Shown here in pieces: positions 42,049 to 51,518 of a stretch of DNA of 64,000 nucleotides. Every line of letters starts with the position of its first letter. The first letter of the stretch is position 1. The stretch comes from GCA-2720865 sp047630275 (GTDB lineage: Bacteria; Bdellovibrionota; Bacteriovoracia; Bacteriovoracales; Bacteriovoracaceae), in NCBI GenBank assembly GCA_047630275.1, contig JBLHVN010000001.1, positions 434,001-498,000 of the forward strand, in the 5' to 3' direction. Made by a program: the position numbers and the translations under genes. The notes below the pieces were generated by a model. It was not told where the DNA came from, made no database searches, and saw nothing but the letters and a program-made list of their open reading frames with translations.

Positions 42049-43476
42049 ATGGATGTCCCAACAAAATCAAGAGTCGTATTCGATCCAATTTACGGTTTTA
42101 TCAAATTAACTGAACTTGAATATGACATTATTCATAGCCCTTTTTATCAAAGGCTAAGATGGATTAAGCAGTTAGGTTTTAGTAGCTATGTTTTCCCAGG
42201 AGCTGAGCATTCGCGCTTTGGGCATTCTATTGGAGTCATGAATAATGCTGATCGTATCTTAAGATCTTGTGGTCGAGCAGTTACTCAAGACGAGCTTATG
42301 AACCCCGCGGTAACTTCTAAAGAAAAGACTTATCATCAGGCCCTACGTTTAGGTGCTCTTATGCATGATATGGGAACCTTTGCTTTTTCTCATACTACAG
42401 AAGCGGCTTATATCTCTTTTGGGGAAACTACGACAACTAAGAATGGAAAAGGCCTAAAAGACGACCATGAGAATCTTGGAAGTTTTATTATAAAGAACAC
42501 AGACTATGAAGGTGGCATCACGCGTATCTTACAAGATGGTGGTCAAGATCCACAAAATATCTCTGACCTCGTAAAAGGGGTGGCCCCTTCGATTATGGCC
42601 AATCAAATCCTGCATTCAGAGATTGATTGCGATCGAATGGACTATCTTTTAAGAGATGCACACTATACCGGACTTAAGTACGGAGCTTATGATAGAGACT
42701 ATCTTCTTTATCATTTTCAACCTATGAAGGTTGACGGTCATGATATCTTAACTATTAAGCATAATGCCCTTCACTGTGTGGAGGATTTCTTAATGGCACG
42801 CTTTGCTTGGTATTCTCAAGTTATCCGTTCCCCTAGAGGAAGCCGTTATGATGCAATCGCTGAAAAGCTAACCTATTTCTTCTTAGAAAAGGGATGGATC
42901 TACCGTTATTCAGAACTCTTAGATATGATCACAAATGATCCTATGAAGTTTTATCAATTTAACGATAGTTATTTTATGAACCTGGTTCAAACTCGTTATA
43001 TTGATGGAAGCTTAGATAAAGAACCTCGCATTAAAGATATGGCCCATACGCTTTTACTAGAACGTGGAGCAAGAACAGCTAGGTCTCCAGAGTTAAAGCA
43101 GATTCTTATAGATCAAGATAATCAGCAAGACTCAGATAAGATTATTAAAAAAGCTCAGGCAAAAGTTGATGAGATGCAGGCCGTCCTTGATAAAAAAGGA
43201 AGCCCTGCAGATTGGCTTCTTCCAGATCTTCCAAAGAAGCAGATCATCTTTGTTAAGTCTCGAAAGAATATCGTTAAGGATGTGAATGGCGGAAATGTTC
43301 TCTTAACTAGAGATCCCGTAAAAATTAGTTATGAAAATGGAGATATTAAGCTTCTCGCCGAAGTTGAAAACTCGGTTATTTCAAGACTAGAGAACTGCTC
43401 TAACTATACTCCAAACGTATTTTGTTCACAGTCTGCTTTTGATATTTTAACAAAAGATGGGATTATTACGGAATAG
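42049..43476 (+). CDS. HD-domain phosphohydrolase (SAMHD1/dGTPase-like)
   Basis: A 475-residue protein with metal-binding histidines in HSRFGHSIGVM, the HD doublet in LMHDMGTFAFSH, and a further aspartate in HSEIDCDRMDYLLRDAHYTG. This is the arrangement of the YdhJ/SAMHD1 branch, whose members hydrolyse dNTPs or other nucleotides. The C-terminal 150 residues are family-specific. Single gene behind a terminator; start at the ATG at 42049 (weak AGGAAG upstream). Confidence 0.85.
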   Translation: MDVPTKSRVVFDPIYGFIKLTELEYDIIHSPFYQRLRWIKQLGFSSYVFPGAEHSRFGHSIGVMNNADRILRSCGRAVTQDELMNPAVTSKEKTYHQALRLGALMHDMGTFAFSHTTEAAYISFGETTTTKNGKGLKDDHENLGSFIIKNTDYEGGITRILQDGGQDPQNISDLVKGVAPSIMANQILHSEIDCDRMDYLLRDAHYTGLKYGAYDRDYLLYHFQPMKVDGHDILTIKHNALHCVEDFLMARFAWYSQVIRSPRGSRYDAIAEKLTYFFLEKGWIYRYSELLDMITNDPMKFYQFNDSYFMNLVQTRYIDGSLDKEPRIKDMAHTLLLERGARTARSPELKQILIDQDNQQDSDKIIKKAQAKVDEMQAVLDKKGSPADWLLPDLPKKQIIFVKSRKNIVKDVNGGNVLLTRDPVKISYENGDIKLLAEVENSVISRLENCSNYTPNVFCSQSAFDILTKDGIITE

Positions 43477-43596
43477 TCCGATAGTTTTCCTAGGTCAGGC
43501 TTTTAATTTCTGACATGAACTGCAAATGAGCACTCCTAAGACTAATCTAATAGCAGATTAATTTTAACCATGATGGTTTTAGTCACAGGAGTGAAT

Positions 43597-45192
43597 ATGA
43601 AATCTAGTCTCTTAGGCCTACTTAGTTTTGGTCTTCTTTTAGTAAGTCCCTCAGTTTTTTCAGAAGTCGTCGATCATCCTACAGAGATAATCGTAGCTTT
43701 CAAAAAAGGGGCAAGCTTTGAAAAAGCCAGCCTAACTTCTTATAAATCTTTTAATGAATTAGCCGTTGAAACTGATGCCCGTGGCGCTCTTTATAAGTTA
43801 GAGCTCCCGCAGACCTTAATTTCAAGTCAGTATATTGATGATCTTAATAAGAGAGAAGACATTCTTTGGGCCGAAGCAAATCCCGTTTTTATTGGAGACC
43901 CAAGAGAGTCAACGCCTAATGATCCTGAGTTTGCAAAGCAGTTTCATCATAAGATCATTCAAAGTGAAAAAGCTTGGGATATCTCAACCGGTGTAGCGGA
44001 AGTTATTGTCGCGGCAACTGATGATGGCTTTAAGCTTGATCATGAAGACCTCTCAGCAATCTATTATAAGAATGAAGGTGAGATTGAAGGAAACGGAATT
44101 GATGATGATGAAAATGGATACATTGATGATGTGATTGGCTGGAACTTTAACGAAGGAAATAATAACCCAGACGTTGCAGGTTATCATGGCGGTCACGGAA
44201 CTCACGTAGCCGGGATCATTGGAGCAGACTTTAATAATGGATTAGGTGTTGTAGGTCATGGGACTAAAATTAAGGTGATGCCTCTAAAGTTTTATGGAAC
44301 AAAGTCTTGGACTGGTGAGATGATTCTTAAAACTTATAAATACGCTGCTGATAATGGCGCAAAGATAATCACGACTAGTTATAATATTGATGGAATGAGT
44401 TCAAAGAAGATTTACCAAGAAGCAGTGGCCTACGCTTATGACAAAGGTCTTATCATCTTTAATAGTGCCGGGAACGGAAATGCAGAGCAGTCAGCGAGAA
44501 CAAAGAATACTCAGATCCTTTTAGTAGCTTCAACTCAATCGGGAAGCGATGTGAGGAAGCATGATCTTAGAAGCCGTTTTTCAAATTACGGTTATGGAGT
44601 TGATGTTGCGGCACCTGGGAATCCCATCTATTCCACAAGTAAAAGTGGAAAATATGTTGATATGAGTGGAACTTCAATGGCAGCCCCAAATGCTGCTGGT
44701 GTTGCCGCCCTTATTTGGTCTGTTCATCCTGATTACACAAGAGAGCAAGTGCTTGCCACTCTTATGAAAAACTCTACAGATGTTGATCCTATTAATAAAA
44801 AATATAAGCATAAATTAGGAAATGGTAGGATTGATTCTTTTAAGGCCCTTTCTCAAAAGGTGAAAGCTCCAACAATAAGAAGAGCATGGTACGCAGATGG
44901 TAACAAGACTTTGAATATTCATATCCAAGGGATTCTTGATCCAAAAGGATTAACTAGAGGTGGAATAATTCTAGAAGACTCAAAAGGTGACTTGATTTCG
45001 TCTTCACTAAAAGCTCTCAATAAGTATGAGATAGGGACAAATATCCTAAGGTTTGAAGTAAAGGCTGGTTCTGGAAGCTACCGAGCGAGAATGAACCCAA
45101 AAGCTTTTAAAGGTCCATTTGGACAGGAGCTTGATGGAGATCAGGACGGAGAAGCTGGCGGTGAGTTTGTGTTAGATTTTGAAGTTCGATAA
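43597..45192 (+). CDS. Secreted subtilisin-like serine protease (S8)
   Basis: Start at the ATG at 43597 behind CAGGAG, giving 531 residues with a signal peptide (MKSSLLGLLSFGLLLVSPSVFS). A propeptide (about 25-110, with EIIVAFKKG) is followed by the S8 domain: Asp in AATDDGFKLDHEDL, His in GHGTHVAGIIGA, Ser in GTSMAAPNAAGVAAL. A calcium-binding-like DDDENGYIDD loop lies between Asp and His. A beta-rich C-terminal domain of about 110 residues ends in another DGDQDGEAGG loop. Likely an exported protease. Confidence 0.92.
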   Translation: MKSSLLGLLSFGLLLVSPSVFSEVVDHPTEIIVAFKKGASFEKASLTSYKSFNELAVETDARGALYKLELPQTLISSQYIDDLNKREDILWAEANPVFIGDPRESTPNDPEFAKQFHHKIIQSEKAWDISTGVAEVIVAATDDGFKLDHEDLSAIYYKNEGEIEGNGIDDDENGYIDDVIGWNFNEGNNNPDVAGYHGGHGTHVAGIIGADFNNGLGVVGHGTKIKVMPLKFYGTKSWTGEMILKTYKYAADNGAKIITTSYNIDGMSSKKIYQEAVAYAYDKGLIIFNSAGNGNAEQSARTKNTQILLVASTQSGSDVRKHDLRSRFSNYGYGVDVAAPGNPIYSTSKSGKYVDMSGTSMAAPNAAGVAALIWSVHPDYTREQVLATLMKNSTDVDPINKKYKHKLGNGRIDSFKALSQKVKAPTIRRAWYADGNKTLNIHIQGILDPKGLTRGGIILEDSKGDLISSSLKALNKYEIGTNILRFEVKAGSGSYRARMNPKAFKGPFGQELDGDQDGEAGGEFVLDFEVR

Positions 45193-45204
45193 GTAGTTAA
45201 AATT

Positions 45205-45241
45205 CCTGAGAAGAATATCCGACCGGAACATTTTTCTCAGG
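45205..45241 (+). terminator. Hairpin after the subtilase gene
   Basis: CCTGAGAA (45205-45212) pairs with TTCTCAGG (45234-45241) and an inner TCCG/CGGA pair stacks within the loop. The following TTCCCTTCC is pyrimidine-rich. Probable terminator. Confidence 0.5.
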
Positions 45242-45251
45242 TTCCCTTCCT

Positions 45252-45280
45252 TTGAATAAAATCAGACACTTTGCTATAAT
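45252..45280 (+). promoter_or_regulatory. Sigma-70-type promoter of the ftsEX operon
   Basis: TTGAAT (45252-45257) and a perfect TATAAT (45275-45280) are separated by 17 bases. They lie about 75 bases before the ftsE start, immediately after a terminator-like hairpin. Confidence 0.65.
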
Positions 45281-45353
45281 ATGAGACAAGAGACATTGAA
45301 ACAGTCTCTAGCTTAAATCAGGATGATTTGAGTAGACTTAAAGGAAGAGTCAG

Positions 45354-46064
45354 ATGCTATCTCAAAAGCAGAGTTTAGGCCCAGGCCTCTCATCACAAAA
45401 AATAAAACATTCGATTAGAGATCAGAGTTTTTACTTACAAGACGTCACTGTCGATTTTGGAAAGATTCAAGGTCTTAGAAATGTTCAACTCTCAATCAAT
45501 AACAATGAGGTTCTCTTTGTTACTGGTTCTAGTGGAGCAGGGAAGACAACTCTACTTAAGATCTTAACAGGAGAGTTAGAGCCCACAAGCGGCGAAGTCA
45601 TCCTTCCGCCAAAGATAAAATTCGTAGCTCCGGTTTTTCAAGACTTAAGATTATTAGAGAGAAAAACATGTGAAGCAAACCTTTGGATTAGCTATGACAG
45701 TTCTGTCCATGGCTCAAAGAAAGAATACCTAAAAGAATTAAATGAATTAGCAAAAGTCTTTGGCATCACAGACCGCCTTGATATGAAAATGGATAAGGCC
45801 AATGGTGGGCTAAAGCAGAAAGTGGCCATTATAAGAGCTCTTCTCACAAGACCAGATATCTTGGTTCTAGATGAGCCTACTAGTTCACTAGATTCAGCCA
45901 ACGCTCAAAAGTTATTTGATGTTCTAAGCTTTTATAATTCTAAGCGTGGGCTTACAGTTATCTGGGCCACTCATAATAGAGAATTAGTTAAGAAATTTAG
46001 TGGTAGAATTGTACACTTAGACCGAGGAAAGTTGGTCTATTCGGGGCACGCATGCTTTATTTAA
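45354..46064 (+). CDS. ftsE: FtsE, ATPase of the FtsEX divisome complex
   Basis: A 236-residue ABC ATPase with Walker A GSSGAGKTT, a signature region ANGGLKQKVAIIRALL and Walker B ILVLDEPTSSLD. An N-terminal extension of about 25 residues (MLSQKQSLGPGLSS...) precedes the domain. The signature has GG-LKQK in place of LSGGxxQR, a mild deviation. It overlaps ftsX by 13 bases. FtsEX transmits ATP-driven signals across the membrane to EnvC-type activators of cell-wall amidases, and the EnvC-like gene is next. Confidence 0.88.
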   Translation: MLSQKQSLGPGLSSQKIKHSIRDQSFYLQDVTVDFGKIQGLRNVQLSINNNEVLFVTGSSGAGKTTLLKILTGELEPTSGEVILPPKIKFVAPVFQDLRLLERKTCEANLWISYDSSVHGSKKEYLKELNELAKVFGITDRLDMKMDKANGGLKQKVAIIRALLTRPDILVLDEPTSSLDSANAQKLFDVLSFYNSKRGLTVIWATHNRELVKKFSGRIVHLDRGKLVYSGHACFI

Positions 46065-46846
46065 AATTATTTGGTGAGATACTCGTTAAGAATCCTCTAA
46101 GGGCAGTTGGCTTCTTTTTATCTGGATTCACTCTTTGTTTCTTTTTAGGGCAATCAGAAAGACTTCAAGACAGCTTGATGAGTAACCTTCCTTCAATGGG
46201 AGAAGCGCCACACTTCTTTGCTCTAGTCGATAAAAAAATAAATTCAGAAGGAATAAGGCGTAAATTAATGGAACTTCCTGGAGTTTCTGCCGTGAGAAAT
46301 ATTTCAAAAGATCAGATCAAGGCTCAACTAGGGGAAGTCATCGGGGATGTTGGAATTGACCTTCCGGAGAGTTTTGTCTCTCCAAGCATTTCTGGCCTAA
46401 AAGTTTCTTTTGCCCCTGAACTTGAAGCACGCAGCCAGAAATTAATCAAAAAATACCTAGCTCGATTAACTGGTGAAGAGGAAGTAACTCTTGGCCCTAC
46501 GATTGGAAGCCAGAAGAAAACAACAGATTGGATTAATTCTTTTAAAAGTTCAATGAAGTTAAAAGTAGGAGGGCTTCTTGTCTTATTGGCAGCTCTTCTT
46601 TATTTAGTCTTTGGATTAAGCTTAGGAACAGAGCTAGGAAAAGAAGCTTATCTTGTAGAGCGCTTTAGCCGCCGTAAGAATGTCGTTAAAGTTTCAGCAG
46701 CCTTAGGATACTTAGCCTCTTCAGCACTTATGCTTGTTCCGGTTTTTGTCTTTGGGAAAGTAAACTTTGCTGGAGTATTAGTCTTTGCTTCACTTAGCCT
46801 AATCTTTTTCCTCGTAACATCAACGAGAGGTTGGAAAACAGCTTGA
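46052..46846 (+). CDS. ftsX: FtsX, membrane subunit of FtsEX
   Basis: A 264-residue protein with an N-terminal membrane segment (residues about 15-35), a periplasmic domain (LPGVSAVRNISKDQIKAQLGE) and two to three C-terminal segments. This layout and the position between ftsE and the envC-like gene identify it, although it is shorter than E. coli FtsX (352). It ends in TTGA overlapping the next start. Confidence 0.85.
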   Translation: MLYLKLFGEILVKNPLRAVGFFLSGFTLCFFLGQSERLQDSLMSNLPSMGEAPHFFALVDKKINSEGIRRKLMELPGVSAVRNISKDQIKAQLGEVIGDVGIDLPESFVSPSISGLKVSFAPELEARSQKLIKKYLARLTGEEEVTLGPTIGSQKKTTDWINSFKSSMKLKVGGLLVLLAALLYLVFGLSLGTELGKEAYLVERFSRRKNVVKVSAALGYLASSALMLVPVFVFGKVNFAGVLVFASLSLIFFLVTSTRGWKTA

Positions 46847-47871
46847 AGAAACTTCTTTTTTCTCTTTTTCTTCTTAGTTCAGTAGCTTTCGCTGCTGTTC
46901 CTAAAGCTCCTAATTTAAGGCAGACCCTTAATCATCAAAAGAAGGAACTAAAGATCATCACTAAAGAGATCTATTCTTTAGAGAAGAGTTTAGGAAATGG
47001 AAATAAAAAGTACCTAAGAACACTAAAGGAAAAAGAATCAATCGAAGATTCTATCTTTGCCCTTCAAAGAAAACTAAAAGATAACGAGCAACAAGGTAAT
47101 GATAGAAAAGCGAAATTAGAGAAATCTATTAAGAACCTACTTGTTATTAAGTTTAAAAAGAACCAAAAACCAGGGGAATTGCTTTACCTGCGTTTACTCC
47201 GAAAAAACTTGAAGAAGGAGGCTGTTGTTCTTGAAAAATTCTTGAAAGATAACGCAAGAGTTAGAACCAGCCTGACGGCCCTTCAATCAAAGTTATCAAG
47301 TGTTAGAGAAGTTGAAATGGACTTACTTAACTTGATGAAAGATATGGAAGAGACCAAGCGAGAGAAGTCCCTCCGCTATGTAGAAGTAAAAAAACTTAAA
47401 GACGAGCTTCAAGGAAAACTGAAGCTAAATAAGGCCAAGAAACATGTCCGCTCTTTAGTAAAAACAAAAACGTCGAAGATGATTAAGGAGAGGTTTTTGG
47501 CACCCCTCGCTAAGATCTCAGATATGGAATATCAGAAAAAAGGTGTCACCTATAAATTCGATGTGCGCCAAAATGTTAAATCTTCTAGGGCGGGTAAAGT
47601 TATCCATACCGGTTCTCTATCGACCTATGGGAATGTTGTCATGGTGGATCATGGGAACGAAGTTAAGAGTATTTTCCTAGGTCAATTTCTTCCCACAGTT
47701 AAAAAGGGGCAGAAGCTTAAGGCCGGAGCTAGCATTGGAAAAACATTCGATGTTGCTAAGAACGAAGGGAAGCTCTACTTTGAAGTAAGAAAAAAGAACA
47801 AAGCTCAAAATACAATCCTATTACTAGACAGAAATGAGGCATTGAAGAATAATCAAAGCCAGCGTCTTTAA
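46843..47871 (+). CDS. envC: EnvC-like cell-wall hydrolase activator (coiled coil + LytM)
   Basis: Start at the TTG at 46843, which overlaps the ftsX stop and opens a signal peptide (LKKLLFSLFLLSSVAFA); the TTG at 46831 has the AGAGAGG site directly against it. About 342 residues: a long coiled coil (25-225) and a C-terminal LytM domain. The LytM zinc residues are missing (no HxxxD, no HxH; the region reads VDHGNEVKSIFLGQF), as in EnvC, which activates amidases rather than cutting peptidoglycan. Confidence 0.83.
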   Translation: MKKLLFSLFLLSSVAFAAVPKAPNLRQTLNHQKKELKIITKEIYSLEKSLGNGNKKYLRTLKEKESIEDSIFALQRKLKDNEQQGNDRKAKLEKSIKNLLVIKFKKNQKPGELLYLRLLRKNLKKEAVVLEKFLKDNARVRTSLTALQSKLSSVREVEMDLLNLMKDMEETKREKSLRYVEVKKLKDELQGKLKLNKAKKHVRSLVKTKTSKMIKERFLAPLAKISDMEYQKKGVTYKFDVRQNVKSSRAGKVIHTGSLSTYGNVVMVDHGNEVKSIFLGQFLPTVKKGQKLKAGASIGKTFDVAKNEGKLYFEVRKKNKAQNTILLLDRNEALKNNQSQRL

Positions 47872-47889
47872 TATTTAGGTGGAGGACCT

Positions 47890-49281
47890 ATGCGCAAAAC
47901 CTTGATCGCCCTTTTAGGGGTGAGCACACTTATTTTTGCCTTACCAGCTTTTACAGCGAAAAATAAAAAAGGAAAGTCTCGTTTCGAGAAGTTAGAACTT
48001 TTTAATAAGGTTCTTTTTCTTGTTGAATCTCAATACTATAGAGACGTCGATACAGAAAAACTAATTCAAGGTGCTATCAGAGGAATGATGAATACCTTAG
48101 ATCCTCATAGTGCGTTCTTAGATAAAGAAGTCTTTACAAAGATGCAAGAAGATACAAAAGGTGAATTTGGTGGTCTTGGCATCGAAGTGACTCAAAAGGA
48201 CGGTGTCCTTGTTATCATCACTCCTATTGAAGATACTCCGGCTTTTAGAGCAGGCCTTAAAGCAGGAGATCGAATTGTAGAGATCAATCATGACTCTACA
48301 GTCGGAATCACTCTAGAAGAAGCCGTTGAACGTATGCGCGGAGACCTACATCAAAAGATTCATATCGGAGTCTCTAGAGAAGGTAGTGAAGGCATAAAGC
48401 ATTTTGAAATCAAAAGAGAGATCATCAAGATTAAGTCTGTTAAGTCGAGCTTAATAGATGATAAGTACGCCCATATTAGACTTATCCAATTTCAAAAGAA
48501 CTCTGGCGAAGAAGTCAGAAAAGCTCTTAAGAAATATAGAAAGAAAACGAAGAACCTAGCAGGAGTGATCCTTGACCTAAGGGCCAATCCAGGTGGACTT
48601 TTAGAAGAAGCTGTTAATGTCAGTAGTATCTTCTTAAAAGATGGGATCGTCGTTTCTACTGAAGGAAGAGACCCAAAACATAAAGAAATTAGGTATGTAA
48701 AAAAGACCGGTCATAAAGAGCTAAAACTTCCTGTAGTGGTTCTTATAAATGGCGCCAGTGCAAGTGCTTCAGAGATTGTTGCCGGAGCACTCCAGGATTC
48801 AAAACGTGCCATCATCATGGGGACTCAAAGTTTTGGTAAAGGCTCAGTCCAAACTGTAGCAAAGATCGATAATGTACAAGGGGTCAAGTTAACAATTGCT
48901 CAGTACATGACTCCAAGTGGAAGAAAGATCCAAGCCGTAGGAATAAAGCCTGATATTGAAGTTTCTGATTTTGAAGGTAAATGGGTAGGGGAAAATAAGG
49001 TCGAAGGAAGATATTTAAGAGAAAAAGACCTTCGAAACCACCTAACCGCAACGATTGAAACTGAAGAAGAAAAGAAAAGAAGGCTCGTTACAGAAAAGGC
49101 TGAACGTAAGGCCCGTAAAGAGAGGCTAAAAGCTTTAAGAAAAAAGAGGCTTTCAAAGAAAAATGATGACTCAGATAAAGAAGACCTCTTTAAGAAATAC
49201 AATGCTGATGAAGATTATCAAGTGATGCAAGCTGTGAATTACCTAAAAGGATTCAAGCTCTTTAAAAGCTTGGTAAATTGA
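47890..49281 (+). CDS. ctpA: Carboxy-terminal processing protease (S41, CtpA-like)
   Basis: A 463-residue protein with a signal peptide, a PDZ domain (residues about 95-180, with the GLGIEVTQKDGVLVIITPIE block) and an S41 protease domain with the catalytic serine in NGASASASEIVAGAL and the lysine in SFGKGSVQT. A charged C-terminal tail (KKRRLVTEKAERKARKERLK) is unusual. ftsEX-envC-ctpA is a common gene order in Proteobacteria, and CtpA-type proteases trim cell-wall enzymes. Confidence 0.92.
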   Translation: MRKTLIALLGVSTLIFALPAFTAKNKKGKSRFEKLELFNKVLFLVESQYYRDVDTEKLIQGAIRGMMNTLDPHSAFLDKEVFTKMQEDTKGEFGGLGIEVTQKDGVLVIITPIEDTPAFRAGLKAGDRIVEINHDSTVGITLEEAVERMRGDLHQKIHIGVSREGSEGIKHFEIKREIIKIKSVKSSLIDDKYAHIRLIQFQKNSGEEVRKALKKYRKKTKNLAGVILDLRANPGGLLEEAVNVSSIFLKDGIVVSTEGRDPKHKEIRYVKKTGHKELKLPVVVLINGASASASEIVAGALQDSKRAIIMGTQSFGKGSVQTVAKIDNVQGVKLTIAQYMTPSGRKIQAVGIKPDIEVSDFEGKWVGENKVEGRYLREKDLRNHLTATIETEEEKKRRLVTEKAERKARKERLKALRKKRLSKKNDDSDKEDLFKKYNADEDYQVMQAVNYLKGFKLFKSLVN

Positions 49282-49287
49282 GGATAA

Positions 49288-50457
49288 ATGGAGACAATTT
49301 ATTCAGATGAGGTCTTAAGAGAAACAGGAGAGTTGCTTAAGACCTATACTTCAGAGTTTCAACCTAGAAATAGATTTGAATATAATGTTGATAAAGAATT
49401 TCGTCTCTTTGTACAACTTCATTTCCTTAGAAAAGACCCCTTACCGTTAGACTCAAGCCCCGCAAGAATCAATAGCTTTTTAAAGCCAGCGCTAGGACTC
49501 CCTCTTTTTAAGATAAGAAAGACAGCTGTTTCGCGCTTCTTTGAGCTACAAAAAAAAGCAAAGCCAGAAGATTGTTTATTAAATCATGATGAAAAAGAAA
49601 TTCTTATCTCTTGGAGAGACTTAGCTGAAGAAGAGTATAAACGCTCGAGAGAAGTCTTCAATAAGGCCTCTACAGAGGAAATCATCGAACTTGAAACCAA
49701 TGGGGTGGCTTATTATAAAGCCTGTCACATCGCCAACCCTCCAGACGAAGAAGTTGGTCATTACGATGTTCATTTAGAGTCTCATAAAGAAGTAGCCAAA
49801 TTATTAAAGAGAATTATTCCACACCGCGAAGACGGAAAGTATCGCATCTTAGAATATGGTTGTGGGGATGGTCGCCTTCTTTGGGTATTAAGACAACATT
49901 TCCCAGAGGCTGAGTTGATGGCAACTAATATCTTTGGCGAGTGGGGAGTGGTTGGAGCTGTAAAGAAAGATCCAAATACTAAGATCATCTCACTGGCTTC
50001 AGTTGAGGATCAATCCTTTGATGGAGAAAGCTTTGATGCTGTTCTTAGCACCGAAGTTATTGAACACCTAGTAAGACCTGAAGAGATGATTGAAGGGGCT
50101 TATAAGGTTTTAAAGCCTGGTGGCGCTTTTATCATCACGGCCCCGAGCTTACATTATGAATTCTTAAGTAATAACCCCATGACTTATGTCTTCGGATTTC
50201 TTAGTGTCTTTTCTGAGAAACTCCTCCCTCGTTTTCATAACCTCTGGCAGCCTCTGACTGATTTACCAATAGTTCATTACGCTTTTAGTTTCAAAGGCTT
50301 TGGGCTTATGTTTAAAAAGTATTTTAAAAATACAAAAGTCTTAACCACGAGGTTTACTCATTTAAAGAAGTTCCGCTGTGATAAGATTGCCCCAAAGATT
50401 CCCTTCTTAAAAAGATGGGGAGGTTTGGTCTTAGCCTATGGAAATAAAGATGCCTAA
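49288..50457 (+). CDS. Class I SAM-dependent methyltransferase with N-terminal extension
   Basis: A 389-residue protein. The C-terminal half has SAM-binding motif I (ILEYGCGDGRLLWVLRQ) and the motif AVLSTEVIEHLVRPEEMI typical of Methyltransf_11/UbiE-like enzymes. The first 170 residues are a helical domain without a match I recognise. It overlaps a glycosyltransferase gene by 20 bases, so a cell-envelope sugar or lipid could be the substrate. Confidence 0.8.
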   Translation: METIYSDEVLRETGELLKTYTSEFQPRNRFEYNVDKEFRLFVQLHFLRKDPLPLDSSPARINSFLKPALGLPLFKIRKTAVSRFFELQKKAKPEDCLLNHDEKEILISWRDLAEEEYKRSREVFNKASTEEIIELETNGVAYYKACHIANPPDEEVGHYDVHLESHKEVAKLLKRIIPHREDGKYRILEYGCGDGRLLWVLRQHFPEAELMATNIFGEWGVVGAVKKDPNTKIISLASVEDQSFDGESFDAVLSTEVIEHLVRPEEMIEGAYKVLKPGGAFIITAPSLHYEFLSNNPMTYVFGFLSVFSEKLLPRFHNLWQPLTDLPIVHYAFSFKGFGLMFKKYFKNTKVLTTRFTHLKKFRCDKIAPKIPFLKRWGGLVLAYGNKDA

Positions 50458-51487
50458 GGGCTCAACACTCTTGGTTTCGCCTCATTTTCCTCCGCATCGT
50501 AGTGGTTTGAGTGACTATAGTTATCAATTTAGCCAAGAGTTAAAAAAGCATTTAGAAGTTGAAGTCATAACTGGGAATAATCAAAGAGATTGGAAAGGTG
50601 CAAGGCTTCTTTCAAGATTCTGCAGGATTTTAAGCAGCGATTCAGACACTCTCTTAATTCAATACGTTCCTTATATGTATGGAAAAAGAGGGATCAATCT
50701 GCAATTTCCCCTTCTCATTTTTTTCTATTCGCTTTTTAAAAGAAAGAAGATTCACCTTATGGTTCATGAATATAATTATCCAAATCTTGGTGATCTTAAG
50801 TCTTGTGTTTTATTTTCTATCCATCAGATCATGGGGAAGTTCTTACTTTTAGCCTCTGATCATATCTTTTGTAGCACGAAAATGTTTGTAGAACTCCTAA
50901 GGCCAAAGTCCCTATGCCCGGTTTCTCATTTACCCGTAGGGAGTAATATTTTAAAAGAAGATATTTCTGATGATAAATGTTCAAGCCTCGGGCTTAAAAA
51001 AGGGGAGTACGCCTGCTTGTTCGGCTCCTTTCATTCAAGTAAGAAGCAAGAGCTTATCTTAGAGGAGCTCTTGCCCTTTAATATTCCCGTCGTTCATATT
51101 GGGGTAACAGATTCAGACTACGAGAACTTAAAGCATCTAGGGGCAGAAAAGATCATTAAGACAGGCTTTCTAGAAGACCGGGAAGTGGCTGAAATCATCT
51201 CAAATTCTAAGGTGCTCCTGACTTACTTTATTGATGGTGCGACGCTTCGAAGAGGCTCGCTTCTGGCCGGAATTGAGTTAGGTTGTCCGGTTTTAACCAA
51301 TTCTTCCTCCTATACAGAAAAGGAATTATTATCTTGTAAAAATATTCGCTTCTCTAAAAACATTGAAGAATATAGAGAAGGCCTTAAAGCCCTTATTCAA
51401 GGGGAATACCGCCCTTACCGAGGAGAGAATCCTTTTTCTTGGGGGCGGATTGTTTCTGATTATCTGGCGCGATGCGTAGGGCGATAG
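50438..51487 (+). CDS. GT-B-fold glycosyltransferase (group 1-like)
   Basis: A 349-residue protein with an N-terminal LLVSPHFPPHRSGLSDYSYQF block typical of GT4-like enzymes, and a C-terminal domain with LLTYFIDGATLRRGSLLAGI, the nucleotide-sugar-binding segment. No usual E-x7-E pair is clear, so it is a divergent member. Alternative starts at 50438 and 50450. It starts within the 3' end of the methyltransferase gene, probably acting on the same envelope polymer. Confidence 0.75.
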   Translation: MEIKMPKGSTLLVSPHFPPHRSGLSDYSYQFSQELKKHLEVEVITGNNQRDWKGARLLSRFCRILSSDSDTLLIQYVPYMYGKRGINLQFPLLIFFYSLFKRKKIHLMVHEYNYPNLGDLKSCVLFSIHQIMGKFLLLASDHIFCSTKMFVELLRPKSLCPVSHLPVGSNILKEDISDDKCSSLGLKKGEYACLFGSFHSSKKQELILEELLPFNIPVVHIGVTDSDYENLKHLGAEKIIKTGFLEDREVAEIISNSKVLLTYFIDGATLRRGSLLAGIELGCPVLTNSSSYTEKELLSCKNIRFSKNIEEYREGLKALIQGEYRPYRGENPFSWGRIVSDYLARCVGR

Positions 51488-51518
51488 AGGCCAGCCCTTT
51501 GTTAAAATAATCACGCAA